A stretch of 64,000 nt of DNA from Obelidium mucronatum (lineage: Eukaryota; Chytridiomycota; Chytridiomycetes; Chytridiales; Chytriomycetaceae). The stretch's first letter is position 1. Each line of letters starts with the position of its first letter. A program made the position numbers and the translations under genes. The stretch covers positions 1-64,000 of the forward strand of contig JAIVFH010000111.1 in assembly GCA_025765595.1 (NCBI GenBank), in the 5' to 3' direction. A model generated the notes under the pieces. The model ran no database searches. It saw only the letters and a program-made list of their open reading frames with translations, and had not been told where the DNA came from. Of the stretch, positions 33,316 through 46,100 are shown piece after piece.

Positions 33316-34973
33316 TCAGGCAATAATTTCATCCACCATAAAAATTCCTTCCTTCTCCAAAGCTTCCAAGATAGGGTTGTTGATTTCCTTGTCCATTGGA
33401 GCAATAACTCCGCGTCTAGATATCTTTCCGTCGAGAATCAATTGAGTGGCGATACCACAAGGAACGCCAACTGGATGAAAATAGAAAGATTAGTTTCCGA
33501 TAAAAAAGAATAAAAACAACAGACCAGTTGTGGCCATGGCAGAGTCACCGTCTAACGATAAATACAAGGAGAGAAACATCAGCTTACAAATGAACGAATA
33601 TTTCAACTTAAGAAACCAAATACATACTTGGAACTCCAAACCAAAGTCCAGTGGATGTGCGGATTTCCTTCAAGAACAAGAGCCGGAATGTTAAAATAAC
33701 CCAAAACCAAAGAAACACCACAAACCTTCTTTCCATTGGGGAATTCAACACCGAAACGGTGCTGCAGCATGACCATGTCGCGTTCACCTGGGGCGTACAT
33801 CATCTTGTCTTCCAAAGTGGCACACAGAGTGTCCAACATTGTTCCACGCAAGTGGACGTTCGTCTCAGAGAACATGCCGAGCCACTTCATTCCAAAGATG
33901 ATACGTTCACCATCTTCACCAGACAAGTTGGCAGCCTTTCTAACGGCAGCCTCCAAGTTGTCAACAGAAGTGAACTGAACACCTGCAGCTTGAGCCAACA
34001 AATCACGCCATTGAACAGGTGTTGCAGAAGCAGCCAACTGAGCAACTTCCTTGTCCTCAAGGAAGCCAAGCTTCACCAAAGCATTGATAAACTTGGGGAA
34101 ACCAGCGTATCTCAAAGTACCGCGAATAACAGTCTTGGAGTCTGGAATGTGGTAACGCTCATTGTAAGGAGTCGAGTCACGGTTTGGGTAACCCTCGAAA
34201 GCAAAAGCAGGGTAGATTGGAATGTTCTTGGCACTGTTCATCAACTCTGGTCCAGGAATATCAACAATCTTTCCATCGACAACACACTTGGCATTGTTTC
34301 TCAAGGCGAGCAGGACTCCGCGGGAAGACCACGAAAACTTGTATCCCAATGGGTTGTTGGAGCATTCTGGGGCTGGGAGTCCTCCACAGTAGGAAGTGAA
34401 GGAGGTGATTTTTCCGCCCAAAGCGTGAACTTCGTCAATGGTCTTGATGGCGTACAAGTGGTCAATTCCGGGGTCAACTCCAATTTCGTTCATGACTGTA
34501 ATTCCAGCGTCTTTTGCAGATTGGTCCAATTCCAACATTGCTGGGGAAATGTAGGAGGTGGTCACGACATGCTTCTTGTGCTTGACAGCAGCCTTGATGA
34601 CACGAGCATGGTGGGTGTATGGAATCAAACTAATGCATTGATAGATAACAAGTAGCACAGTGTTATTACGCCATCTCGAAGCCCAACCAGTTTCTCACCT
34701 GATGACAATGTCGTGTTTCGCAACAGCGGCTTCCAACGCAGCATCATCGTTGACGTCAAGAGCAATGGCTGATGCATTCGGTCTTCCGGCAATCAAGTTG
34801 GTGACGTTGGCAACACGTCTGGCGGCTACAAAGATAAACTGATAAGAACTCTTTCCAGCCCAAGCAAAAGCAGCTCGCTTACCAACGGTAATCTTGTTCT
34901 CGGGACGCTTGAGGAGGTAGCTGAGACACGGGTCGGCAACGAATCCGCTTCCAAGAAGGAGAATAGATGGCAT
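33316..34973 (-). CDS. LYS9: Saccharopine dehydrogenase (NADP+, L-glutamate-forming)
   Basis: Six exons with consistent phases: 34973-34883, 34825-34699, 34629-33726, 33667-33628, 33551-33525, 33470-33316; 447 aa, the usual size. The N-terminal Rossmann motif is LLLGSGFVADPCLSYL. Family segments follow: VVTTSYISPAMLELDQ, GITVMNEIGVDPGIDHLYA, SYCGGLPAPECSNNPLGYKF, WSSRGVLLALRN, RGTLRYAGFPKFI and the C-terminal VGVPCGIATQLILDGKIS. It catalyses formation of saccharopine from aminoadipate semialdehyde and glutamate in lysine synthesis, in the cytosol. Very small exons of 40 and 27 nt are notable; they complete the KEIRTSTGLWFGVP to NGDSAMATT segment. A 334-codon antisense frame is only a shadow. 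Confidence 0.94.
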
Positions 34974-35368
34974 TATTATCTTTGTTAAAAGAGAAAATCG
35001 GATTTCAAAAATCGGAACTTTGCGGAACCCAATCAAAACAGCATTAATATCTTTAATATGATATCAATGTTATAAGCCATCATTTTTAAGCTTGATGGCG
35101 GTCTTTTCAGGATAATTTCAATATCCGGTACACGCGATCAGTTATCGGATTGCTATTCAAGGCGAAAAAGGCAGAAATTCTAGTGCGAAGCTGAATTCTC
35201 ATAAAGGTAACTTGCAGATGCCGGTGGAAGATGATTTTTCAGGTTTCAACTACAACGTATTTAAAGCATTTGCTGAATGCTGATGAAGCACCCGTGGTTG
35301 TTAGACACTTTGTAAAAAATGAACACTCAAACGCCTTTTCTCATCAAAGAAGGGGGGAATTCGTTATT
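34974..35368. other. Intergenic, upstream of LYS9
   Basis: AT-rich, contains the LYS9 upstream region and the 3' flank of the glycosyltransferase gene. No gene or clear regulatory motif was recognised. Confidence 0.45.
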
Positions 35369-36361
35369 TTATTCCTCCACTAGAGGGGCCCCACGCGACA
35401 GGTTCTTTGCTTCCAGCTCCGGCCAACTAGGCAACCAAGTCCGTTCCTGATGCCACAAGAAATCATAATTCTTTACCATTGAGATATTCCGATCCAAATC
35501 ATCAGGTCGAAACATTGCTTGCCCATACAAGACAACATCGCCAACTTGAACCACAGCCTCCCATGACAAATTGGTACCAACATGGTTCATGTCAACATCT
35601 CCGCGAGTTTTCAAATAAGAATAAGTGTAGGTTTCAAACCATTCATGGTGCAGTGTTTTGTAGGTTAACGACGCACGCATTTGTTTTTTTGATTTGGATG
35701 AAAAAAATGGTTGGATCACTGTTGTCCAGTATGATTGAAGGAATGAATGGCGTGGTGCAGCCATGATTGTGTGTTTGGCGATTCTTGGAGGATTCACTGT
35801 TTGATCCTGTTTTTGGGTCCATTCAAAAAATTAATACCAAGGAGTTTGCAAAAACTCAGAAAAAAAGAGAGACGCAACTTGCATGCCAAGAACAAGCCCG
35901 ATATTCTCTTTCCCAAGTCGCCAATCATTTATCGGCCTTAAACACTCTGTATCCAAATCAACAAACACTCCACCGACTTTCAGCAGCCACAGCAACTTGA
36001 ACACTTCAATCCGTTGATATAGTAGCCCCGCTTTGAAATACAGCTTCTTTTCCACATCACTGCATTTGGACTTCACAAACGCGTCCATTTTCACGTCATC
36101 GTATAAAGTGTACGTGTATCCAGGGTTTTTTAGTCTCCAGCTCGATTGAATCTGCTGATAGAATGGACTCAGTTGCGAAATGTTGGTTGTATAGTGGACT
36201 TGGGCAATCTGTTTCGGGATTTCGATTCGATTGTTGACTCTGATTTCGCTCAATGCGTTCGATGAAATGCCGTGGTCTGAAGGCGGCAACAGTTTTCTGG
36301 TATAACCGTGCATCGCGGAGAGGAGCCAAATGATTGGGTATATAGAGTACTGAAGTATCAT
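35369..36361 (-). CDS. OCH1-like (GT32) glycosyltransferase, copy 2
   Basis: Two exons, 36361-35879 and 35806-35369 (72-nt intron, phase 0); 306 aa. The N-terminus MILQYSIYPIIWLLSAM is a likely signal anchor for a Golgi type II membrane protein. The catalytic region has IPKQIAQVHYTTNISQ, WRLKNPGYTYTLYDD and the DxD motif in GGVFVDLDTECLRP, typical of the sugar-binding region of GT32 alpha-mannosyltransferases. Exon 2 continues with RIAKHTIMAAPRHSFLQSYW as in OCH1-like proteins. Inferred role: mannosylation of glycoproteins or cell-wall glycans in the Golgi. It lies immediately downstream of a related gene on the same strand, so the pair arose by tandem duplication. Confidence 0.82.
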
Positions 36362-37721
36362 TCACTGTTTTCCAGCCACCAGCAAGTTTGCCAGTACCAT
36401 AGTGGATTGAGAAGGCTTTTGGGTTTTGTGCGTTTAATGGGCTTAGAGAGGTTTTTCCAAACAGCATTACGTCATCTGGTGGGTTTTAAAAGGTTATAAC
36501 AACATCAGAGTCTGAATGGACAATGGGAAAAAAGTATGTATATACCAAACATACGGAATCCATCCCACAAGAAGGAAACATCCTCAACAGTAGCCCCCTT
36601 TTCTGCCAAATACTCGTGAACAGTCGGTTTCCAGATACCCGGACCCGTAATGTACAACAATTTCTGTGGATCTTTCAAATCATCATCTGAAGCCTTGTGG
36701 ATTGTTGACACGACCCTGTGGATTACTTTTGCGATTAATGGATGGTGTTGGGCTGATCCGATGGTCCATTGGTTGATGTTGTCTCTGTTTCCACGAGCAT
36801 TCTATGTTGAAGCAAGAAGAAAAACACATTAAAAGTTGTATGTAATAGATAATCGTTGCTGATAGTGTTACTGTTATCTAGACGAATCAAGGCAGGAAAT
36901 TGTGGCACCGTGTGTACCAAAGGAATCACATAGCTCTCGTCTTCGACAATTGAATACAAGGCCCTCACCTCAACACCAGCAAAAAACCCAACCTCCTTGA
37001 CTCCAAAAGTCCATTCATGAATTGGCCTCAAACAGCTCGTATCCAAATCCGAATAAACACCACCAAATTTGTAGAGCATCAAATACCGAACTAAGTCACT
37101 TCTCATAACGACACGGGGCAGCCGAAAGTAAGCTTCAGTTACCCAATCTGAGAAGAAGCCTTGAACAAAACGATCTGAATCCTTGTCATTGAAAATGAGT
37201 TGCAGATGTGTTGGATTGAGAGTGTCCCACGATTTGAACCATGTTGGGATGTCAGTGGTTGTTGTTGAGGTGGCTGTGGTATCGGTGCGGGTGGTTGTCG
37301 TGGAATCATTCAACTTGTTGATGATTTCAATGCGATTGTTTGTTTTCCAGGTTCTGAGAATAAAGTTCGGGATATTCGATGTGTAATAATGAGGAATCAG
37401 GGACGAGTTTTTTTCAATGGATTCATAGCATGTAATGTAAAGTGAATCTGAAATGGGTCTCAGCGACGTGTTTGGGGCTGCTGATTTCGAAGTATTCGAA
37501 TTCATCGATGCAGCAGTCGTATGCGCTGTTTTGAATACAGTGATCGTTTTCGTAACAGTTATTGTGATTTGATTGACTAGTGGCACTTCATCAGTTCCCT
37601 GTTGAGCATCTTCAATTTGACGTTGTGGCAGCGGATTGTGTGGCCAGTATGTGCTCAAACCGAGAGTTGTTAGGATTACAAGAAGCAATACGCGGAGTTT
37701 GGGTATTTTAACGCGTCTCAT
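36362..37721 (-). CDS. OCH1-like (GT32) glycosyltransferase, copy 1 (3' end uncertain)
   Basis: Exons 37721-36872, 36801-36546 and 36475 to about 36362. The N-terminal anchor is VLLLVILTTLGLSTYW after a basic MRRVKIPKLR. A long Thr/Ser-rich stem follows, then WKTNNRIEIINK, RSDLVRYLMLYKFGGVYSDLD with the DxD motif, and in exon 2 NRDNINQWTIGSAQHHPLIA, then DPQKLLYITGPGIWKPTV. Exon 3 reads DDVMLFGKTSLSPLNAQ and HYGTGKLAGGWK, the usual end of the family. The exon 1/2 junction is one base out of phase. The frame of exon 3 runs on to 36096 through copy 2, unlike either alternative frame, which stops at once before the copy 2 ATG. An indel is suspected. Role as for copy 2. Confidence 0.72.
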
Positions 37722-38037
37722 TATTTGATCCTATTTCTGACTATTTATTTGTTCCATATGCTCACCTAGCCATCAGGGGCCCGATACCGACAACGACGCG
37801 CCGCCTTTCCCGAGTTTAGGTGATGAGGAAGCCACTGTAGATGCGCAGTCTGGCCATTACGATTCATTTCTCCAAAGCGAGGTGTTCAATCTGACCAACA
37901 CCTCGACGATGCCATCAAGAGGAACAAGCGTCTGTTCGTTGTATGACCCTGCCATAGCTCACTGATGGAATGCAATCTACCGCCAAGCTTTGATGGTGAT
38001 TGGTCTCTCAGAAATGGTGACTTGAAACGCAGCGAAA
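37722..38037. other. Intergenic between divergent genes
   Basis: Holds the 5' flanks of the glycosyltransferase copy 1 (-) and the ankyrin copy (+). No recognisable motif. Confidence 0.4.
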
Positions 38038-39650
38038 ATGGATGTCGACTCCATCACTTCCAAATTTGGAAGACAGGCCTTGCCAAACATGGACTTCTCC
38101 GCTCTCCCTGCCGAAGTTATAGAAATTGTCCTTGCTCATTTGCCAATCAATCGACAGTTAACAGCTGTTGGGGTATCATCTAGAAGCATTTACAGTTTCA
38201 TCTTCCTCAGTCACTCGTTTGCCCGCAAGCACTATTTACATCAACTCCAAACAACGAAATCGTCTTCGATATGGATTTATATGCAATCGGCAGGCTTATT
38301 TGATCAAGAATGGGCGGGTCTGCCCCTCAATTACCAAACCACTCTCTACAGCGAACTCCTTCGTGCAGATATGCCCCAAGACCACGAATCAGGCGACCTT
38401 ATAAATCCAGAGCGATGGAATCTGAATCCAACAAGAGCATTGGAAATCATGCAATCGCTTCTTCATCTAACAGAGAACTACAACTCGTCCTTTTCTCCAT
38501 GCTGCCAGTTAAATCGCCCCATCCATTGGGCAGTAATCAACGGCCACACAGAAGTCGTTGAATTGCTTTTGATGGATAGCGCGATGGATTTTTCTCGGGA
38601 TGAGGACAACCTGTTGTTGGAGGCTGTCAGTTTTGGTCGTGTTGGAATTGTGGAAGTTTTGCTCAAGGACTCCCGGATCGATCCTACAAGCAATGATAAC
38701 GTTGCTTTTCAAGCTGCGTGCGAGGAAGGAAGTCTTGAAAGTGTCAAACTATTGCTTGCCGCCTCCCCTTCTGTGGACCCATCAATGGGTAACAATTTGC
38801 CGATTCGGATTGCGTCTCGTGATGGAAACTCCGAACTTATTAAATTTCTTCTCTCGGATCCACGTGTCGATCCTACCGCCAATAACCACGAGGCTCTTTT
38901 GGAAGCTTGCACTGAAGCACACACGGAGGCTGTTCGGCTGCTGTTACTAGACCCGAGAGTTGATCCCGCTGCTGATGTCACAAGGCATTTTTGCGCGCCA
39001 TGCAACAGGGATTCTGGGATATAATGCAGGTGTTCCTTGAAGACTCGCGGGCTGATCCAAGTGTTGGTGAAAACTTGGCGTTACGTGCCGCTTGTAGAGT
39101 AGGGCACATTGAAACAGTCAAAATTCTTTTGAATAACGAGCGAGTCGATGCTGGTGCACGGTATAACGAACCAATACGAGTTGCCGCTGGCGAGGGTCAT
39201 TTTGAAGTGGTTGAGCTTCTATTGGCAAGCAAAGGAGTAGACCCTGCGGCCGAAAAATAATGATGCGATTAGAGCAGCTTCGAAGTGGGACCGTGAGGAA
39301 GCAGTTGCACTTCTTTTGGATGACCCTCGTGTTGATCCATCTGACTGGAGACAATTACGCCATCATATCCGCTGCAACTGAAGCATGGCCGAGTATTGTA
39401 GAAATGCTTCTTTCCGACCCTCGCGTGGATCCATCGGCTAATGGGAATGAAGCGCTGCGCGGAGCGATGGACAGAATCAAAGTGGACTGAATATGAATGT
39501 AGTGCGAATTGGGAAGTGATTGCGTTGCTATTGAATGACGCTCGAACTACTTTCGAAAATGATTCGCTTCTGAAATCGGAGTTGGTAGATTTAGCTGCGA
39601 AAGAGGGTTGCCTTGAAGTGATGGAATTGCTGGCAAATAAGATACAATAG
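38038..39650 (+). pseudogene. F-box-like / ankyrin gene with several frameshifts
   Basis: Opens MDVDSITSKFGRQALPNMDF then SALPAEVIEIVLAHLPINR, the family F-box-like segment, and SHSFARKHYLHQL. Ankyrin repeats follow: ELLLMDSAMDFSRDEDN, IVEVLLKDSRIDPTSNDN, LIKFLLSDPRVDP. One base is missing near 38980 (GATGTCACAAGG where the 20-kb copy has GATGGTCACAGG), shifting the frame before QVFLEDSRADPSVGEN. An extra A in the A-run near 39255 and another shift near 39350 break it again, although each piece still reads as good repeats to 39650. It is either a decaying gene or an intact gene with consensus indels; the repeats themselves are well preserved. Confidence 0.65.
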
Positions 39651-40185
39651 CGTGATTTATTTCAGCTTTCACAATATCCATGAATGCAGGTTCAAAATTG
39701 TGTTGAATGCCACTTGCTTGTTTTCGTCTTGACATCTGCACTCACTGCTCCACCAAACATAGGAAGTAACTTAAAAGTGGGGCAATCTAATTGACCACCC
39801 GCAATCCGCGCTCTTATCATTCTTTCCCTCTTGGATCCTCTCCTATTGCGCCACGACGCTGATTCACGTGATGAGCAGAAACTGGCATGGGTCAAATCCA
39901 CATCCTCAAAAATATGCAACACAATTCAAAGACGTCTATGTTGCGCTCAATGTATTGAACGATTGGATTCTAAATTTTGTATATTAACTCATTACTTTCG
40001 GGCCAATTGGCAAATGAGTATATTTCTGACAGCAAAACCCAATATTATGGATAATTTCAAAAATGTATATAGCGCGTTTATAATATAAATATATCAGAAC
40101 GAAGTTAATCAAAAAAAAGGCAAAGATCAATGCATGCGTGTGTATGTTAAGTTGTGTACAAAAGAGAACCGACAAAAAGGAGCTT
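39651..40185. other. Intergenic, no gene recognised
   Basis: AT-rich 3' flanks of the convergent ankyrin (+) and giant regulator (-) genes. Nothing further recognised. Confidence 0.45.
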
Positions 40186-43100
40186 TCACTCCGAGTCATT
40201 CAAGTCCTCGCTCATTATATCTGAGAGTTCTGACAATTCACCATCGTCATCCCATACAGCCAAAGATGCGCTTATGACTGGTGCTATGCTCCCAACGACT
40301 GGAGCAACACTCTGGCCAGGGATGCTGGCCTCCAAACCCGCTTCCTTCGGCTTCGCTTGTGTTTCACTGGTTTTCCGGTTTTGTTTCGGTGGTTGTGGCG
40401 GTTTGGGCGGCTTTGGAGGAGGTGGCGGTCGTACCGTTCCTTTCGGGACGCCACATCGTTGCATGTGATACCTCAATCCATTGATGCTGGAGTACTTTTT
40501 TCCGCAACGTGGCGTCAAGCATTCAAATACTTCTTTTGGACCGGAGCCTTCTTCGTCACTGTCACCACCGCCATCATCTTCCACAGGAACGCCGTCAGGG
40601 CCCATAATAGGAGGACCAAAGTCTCCAACATCCCCAAATCGGTACCCATCCGGAAACCCTTTGCTGTTGGAATGCATAAACTTCAAATGATACCGGAGTC
40701 CATTCGCTGTGTTGTATGCTTTACAACAAGTAGTAACAGGACAAAAGTAATCCTTTTCGCAGGTTGTCGGGTTCCAGACCCAACATTTCCCGCTTCGAAG
40801 AACTCTGCGACCACCGTACGCTGCGACATCAACCTTGGGAAGCATTTTGATCATAATCTGGTAGAGCGTCAGTCCCTTTTCAAGAAGTTGCGAGACCTGA
40901 AGTGCTTTTTGAGCATGTCGAACAGACTGGAACTTGGCGACAAATGAGGCAGCGAGCGGCTCTGCGGGTATAGGCGGGATGGGTATCCGTTCTACTTCTT
41001 CAGCTGTGAGAGTGGGAACAGTAGCTGATCCATAATTTGTTGTGTACACACTGGCTGCTGGCGCGAGTCCCGCTGATGATGACGAAGATCCTCCCGCCGC
41101 TGTTCCTAGCGCCGCCGGCGCAGGTTCTGCTGGAGGCCTCGGACGAATGGCTGGAAGCGGGTGTTTTTTGTAAGTCTTTCGAGGTTTAAATGCTGCAGCT
41201 TGTGGTTGAAACGGGCGAGAATATATCGGGCGATACCCCGGTGGTAAATATTGCATTGGCGGTCTTGGTCCTGTTATTGGTCCACCAGGCCGTGGCATTG
41301 GCGGATATGGCATCATTGGTGGTCTCATTGACAGAGGTGGTCGGACATAGTAAGGCATTGGCATATGTGGAGGATATTGCTGTGGATGTGGTGGGTAGCG
41401 TTGCTGCTGATGTTGATGTGGTGGGTATAGATATTGAGGTGGCTGGTGTGGATAATAAGGGTGCGGAGGATAGTGAGAATAAGTTGGATGTGGAGGAGGA
41501 GGAAAGTAATTTGGCCGCTCGTCGGGAACAGATGATGTTTTTCGCTTCTTCACTGCTGGTCCAGATTCTGGTTCAGTTTCAGTCTCTGTATCATTAAACT
41601 CGGCCTCATCAGTTTTGCCCTTGTGCCCATTAATATTCTGAGCGGTGGAATCATAGAAAGTCCGCTCGCGTTGAAATGGGATAGGATTATAATCGTCAAC
41701 ATCATCGTCCAGATTCCTCCGATACTGAGAGGAGGGCGGCGAAGGAGATAGTTGAAGAGGTAGAGGAGGCGTTAATCTTTCTGGGGACGGGGAAGTTTCC
41801 AGATGCCGCGAAAGAGGAGTCCTTTGCTCTGAATCGGATTCCTCTCGTGACCGTTTCAGGGAACTTCCTCCGGCTGTTGCGCTCAAGTTATCAAGCCTCT
41901 GAAGTGACTGAGCGATTTTGCTGGTAGTTTCTGGACTAAGATGCAGGGACGCTACATCTAAAGACTTCAACGTTGCTTTCAAGACTTCCTGCGCAGCTGC
42001 AGGACTAGGGGTCGAACCATCAGGCAACTTTGCCGAAGCTGCAGCAACGGATGGAGCAAGTCTTGAAATAACAGATCCAAGCCGATGAAGGAGTGCGGTC
42101 GCTTGTTGTGCTGTAGGAGGGTTATTACTTGAGGGAATGGGCGGAATTGATGATCTAGGTGGCGTTGGTGTGGCTGATGTTTGTCGTCCCACTTGCTGAA
42201 CCAGTTCTTCCAGCGGGGGCCGAAATGCTTCATTTTCTTTCAATTGTTGGTGATGTTGGTAAACGTCGTCTGTGTCATCTGGTTCGTTTTGTCGAGAATC
42301 ACTAAATGACTCAAATAAAATATATCCACCTTCCATACAGTTAGGAAGATCGGGAAACGCTTCTGGTGATGAAAAATTCATGGCATTGTAGTCGTGCCCT
42401 TGTGCTAAGTGTTCCACAGGTGACAGTGGCCTGTAGTTCTCGTTCCCTAAACCCACCGATGAAAATTCAGTTCCCATTTCAAGAGCGTAAAAAAAAATTA
42501 CCGTTTTCTGGAACAGCACTTTGTTGAAAAACAATTGGTCCGGTTGATGATGTCTCCTGAGCTGCCTCTGTCGCGGCTAAATCCATGGCATCTTTCAACG
42601 TCAAGACTATTGGCTCTGCAACAGGGGTCTGCATATGGTTGGCTAAAAATGATTGCTTTAATAATGATGTCAATAGATGTATGATTTGACGCACACTGAA
42701 TCGTTCGCGTAGGGGGAAACAGGACGTCCTCAGCTTCAGAATCCATTTCAAAGTCATCCCCAAGCTCCGTTAATGGCGACAGAGAATCGAACCACAGCAC
42801 TGAAGGTGGAGTTGGAAAATGCTTCTGGACTTCAGTGGCAATGACCGTTTCATCTTCGACATTAAGAGAAGGGTTAGAATCTGACACTGTTGAAAACGCT
42901 GCTTCGTTTTCCTCTTCTGGTTGAAGTAAAGATGGATTCACAGCTGTCTCGTCAAAATCGTTCGCAAGAGCCTCCACTGAATCACCTTCGATTCTAGATT
43001 CTAAACTAACTTCCCTAACAGCTCGAGATTCGTCTGAAGGCGACCCAACTTCCAACCCTGCTGGCGACAAATAACTGTCATCTTTCCCCATGAATTCAGA

Positions 43101-46100
43101 AACAACGGGCTCAACTGCTTCCTTCGAGTTCCTTGCTTCTACCATAACTTCACGGACGTGTAAATGAGCGGGCTGAACTTCGTCAATAACGCCATAAAGT
43201 GCATCATGTTTTCCATTCAATACAGCTGAAATCGGAACAAAATGGCACGAAGGAGACTTTGATCTTCGAGGAGGTTGCAGTATTGGCGAATGTTGAGGTA
43301 TCACATCGTCATCGTCATTTTCATCATTCAGATCTGAGGATTAGAATTTAAATACAACATACTTCGAACAAAACCTATCTCTTTCAACTCACCATTCTCT
43401 CCCAGATCCGGGGAATCTTCGCTTAAACCAGGACTCGTGGAGGTCGCAGACAATACATCCTCAGACACTTCGCCGGCACCAAACTCCTTTGAATCATCGA
43501 TATCCATCAAATCTTGATCCACCTCATTCTCCTGGTCTTCATTTTCTTCTTCCTCTATTGCCGGCGGGGTTTCGGGAACAACTTCCAACTCGCCATCTTC
43601 ACTTAAATCTTTTCCAGAATCACCTCTACGCACAAATTTCTCATCCAACAATAAATTGGGGGTGTTATCACTGCCATCCTGTTGCTCGACTTCCAACAAG
43701 GCCTCAACAAGCGACTCGTCGTCCTTTTGGACTTCAGGAAACTGTGTTGGCTCGATATCCAGATCATTTGACTTATTCTCCAAAGAATCAGCATCATCGC
43801 TTTGATAGAGTAGTTCCAGTTGGTGTGACGGTGGTTCAAGAGTGGCTGCGATAACATCACTTTCCCCAGGTTCCGCCAATTCAATATCTGAAATTTCCGA
43901 TATATCACCATCATCAAGCGGTTTACTTCGGTGCATAGCAGATGATTTTTGCAGAATTGGCGACATTGGCAGCGAATCAACGTCAAACTCCACTTCTTCC
44001 CGCTCCAGCTCATCAGCAGAATTTTCCATAAAGTCCACTGACGGATCATCAATGCATTGAAAATAAGTAATCTCGTTGATCGCGGTTCGTGAGCTCAAAA
44101 GAATACGTTCCTCCACAGCGGAACAAGAGTGCAAATCCTTGTGAGTCGGCATCTCCGATGAAACACTACTTTCCGGCATCGCTTCTTCTTCTTCATCAAA
44201 GACAAGTGGATTTGCGTGTAATTGCTCGGTAATGCCGTCTTCTGGATCTACAGATGCTGTTCCAGAATCATATTCTTTGGAGACACTAACTGGACTCTCC
44301 CAGACAAAGTTTTCACTCGCTTTTTCTTGATGAACCACATCTGTCGGGATATCGAACTCATCGTCGACCATATTTTCCTAAGATCATTAATTACTACAAA
44401 ACAGAAAGGAAACAGCAACTTAAGTAAACAAACAAAACCTGCAACTCTGTGGATGTTCGAATGCGTGCTTCATCTTCCGCAACAGAATCGCCGGCAGTGA
44501 GAGTAGTTTCCAACTGAGGCGTTATCATCGCCTCTTTTGCATTACACAAGCCCTCTGTTTCGCCGTTGAAGGAAATATTCGGTTGATTGATGTCATTGGG
44601 TTCCAGCGTATCCTGCGATGATACTTCAATTTGCGTTCCACTCATCTCAATATGATGCTGCCAATAAAAACGTCAACATTCCGGAAACAATCGACGCGGT
44701 AGAACAGTATAAACAAAAAACACATTCTTACCTCCACTTGCCCCTCGATAACCACAAACGAGGCTTCTTCTTCCCCCCCAAACGTCTTCTGGAGAAGGTC
44801 CATTTCGGATTGTTCAGAACAAAGGTCCATATCAACCACATCATCATCGTCTTCCTCCTGGTATTCATTGTTGTCAGAAGGGTACATTGAGGACCCAGCA
44901 AGATCTTCGGATTCGTCCAGAATAACTTCAAGCTCACTGCCACAATCTTTGTCATCGACTTTTTCATCAACTACAATTGCAGCAACAGAAGCGGTATGCG
45001 CATCTGGTAGAACTAAAGATCCTTGTACATCGTTTCCACTTGTCAAAGAGGAGGCTTCTGAATCACGCGTAATGTCCAGCACTTGCACATTATTTGTGCC
45101 AATAGCAGCAGCAGCAGACAGCATCTCCTCTCCAGCAGTCTCCTCAGAATCTTTCATCAAAGCACCAAACTGAATTGTCGTCTCCGATAATGAATTATCC
45201 AAACCAACTTCATCTTCCTGTTCGTTTGATGGATGTTCAGGTTCCAATACTTCTTGTGAATGCAAAGATTCCTCCACTTGTACAGACGCTTTTAAATCAC
45301 TATCCTCAGCCTCTTTGGTTTCAACTGATTCGATTCTTTTGATTTCCAAAGGCCGTCGTAAGCCCTCCTCTGGTTCAGGAGAAGGAGTAGGACTACTATA
45401 TCTAGAAACACCAAAAGAACAGATTGGGTGAGAAATTGAAAAACCCACGAAATCTCCAGCAAACAACATACCCTTGAATACCCAACAACTCCACAGAATA
45501 ATGATGCGTGAATTGAGTCCCCCGTTCCACAGCACACTGCCGCCGAGCCAATTCAACTGCCATTTCAACTGAATTATCTGCTTCCTCTCCGGATGGGAGA
45601 TCATCAACAATTACAACGCTGATATCGTCAACTCCATCTTCTTGCGGCTGCGGTATCGTCGTTGGTTCTTCGCTGTTACCGGATATTACGACTGCTACTT
45701 CTGGTTCCATGGCGGATTCATTCTCGGTTGTTGAAGTAAGTCCATCATTGATTTCCATGTGGCATGAATTAGAATCGCCGCTGCTGTCACGGGTCTCTCC
45801 AGCAGGTTGAATATCCCCATTGAAATCATGTTGCATAATAAAATCATCTAATTGAGGCGGCGGAGATGGGAACGACACGGGCGTGGAAATATGACTGCAC
45901 CAACAACAACAAAAAGGTTCACTTGTCAGTTCAAATGCACAAATTAGAATTAGAAAAATCAACATCAAACCTGCTGCTTTCTCCTTCAGACAGTTCCGCG
46001 TCATGTGCATAAATCATAGAAGATGACAATTCCTCCTCAGACTCAACTTGCAGCATCAAGTCTTGAACCACCTTTTCCAATGCTTGATCAACGTCATTTT

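Noticed and set aside
33651..34655. 334-codon plus-strand ORF
   Set aside because: Exact antisense shadow of LYS9 exon 3, which has strong homology and splice support.
36096..36361. Extension of glycosyltransferase copy 1 by about 90 residues
   Set aside because: This frame overlaps the signal anchor and catalytic region of copy 2 and has no homology to the family.
42498..46010. Several separate acidic genes between 42 and 46 kb
   Set aside because: Each ORF edge falls on a GT or AG with matching phase to the next, and none has its own promoter or start context.
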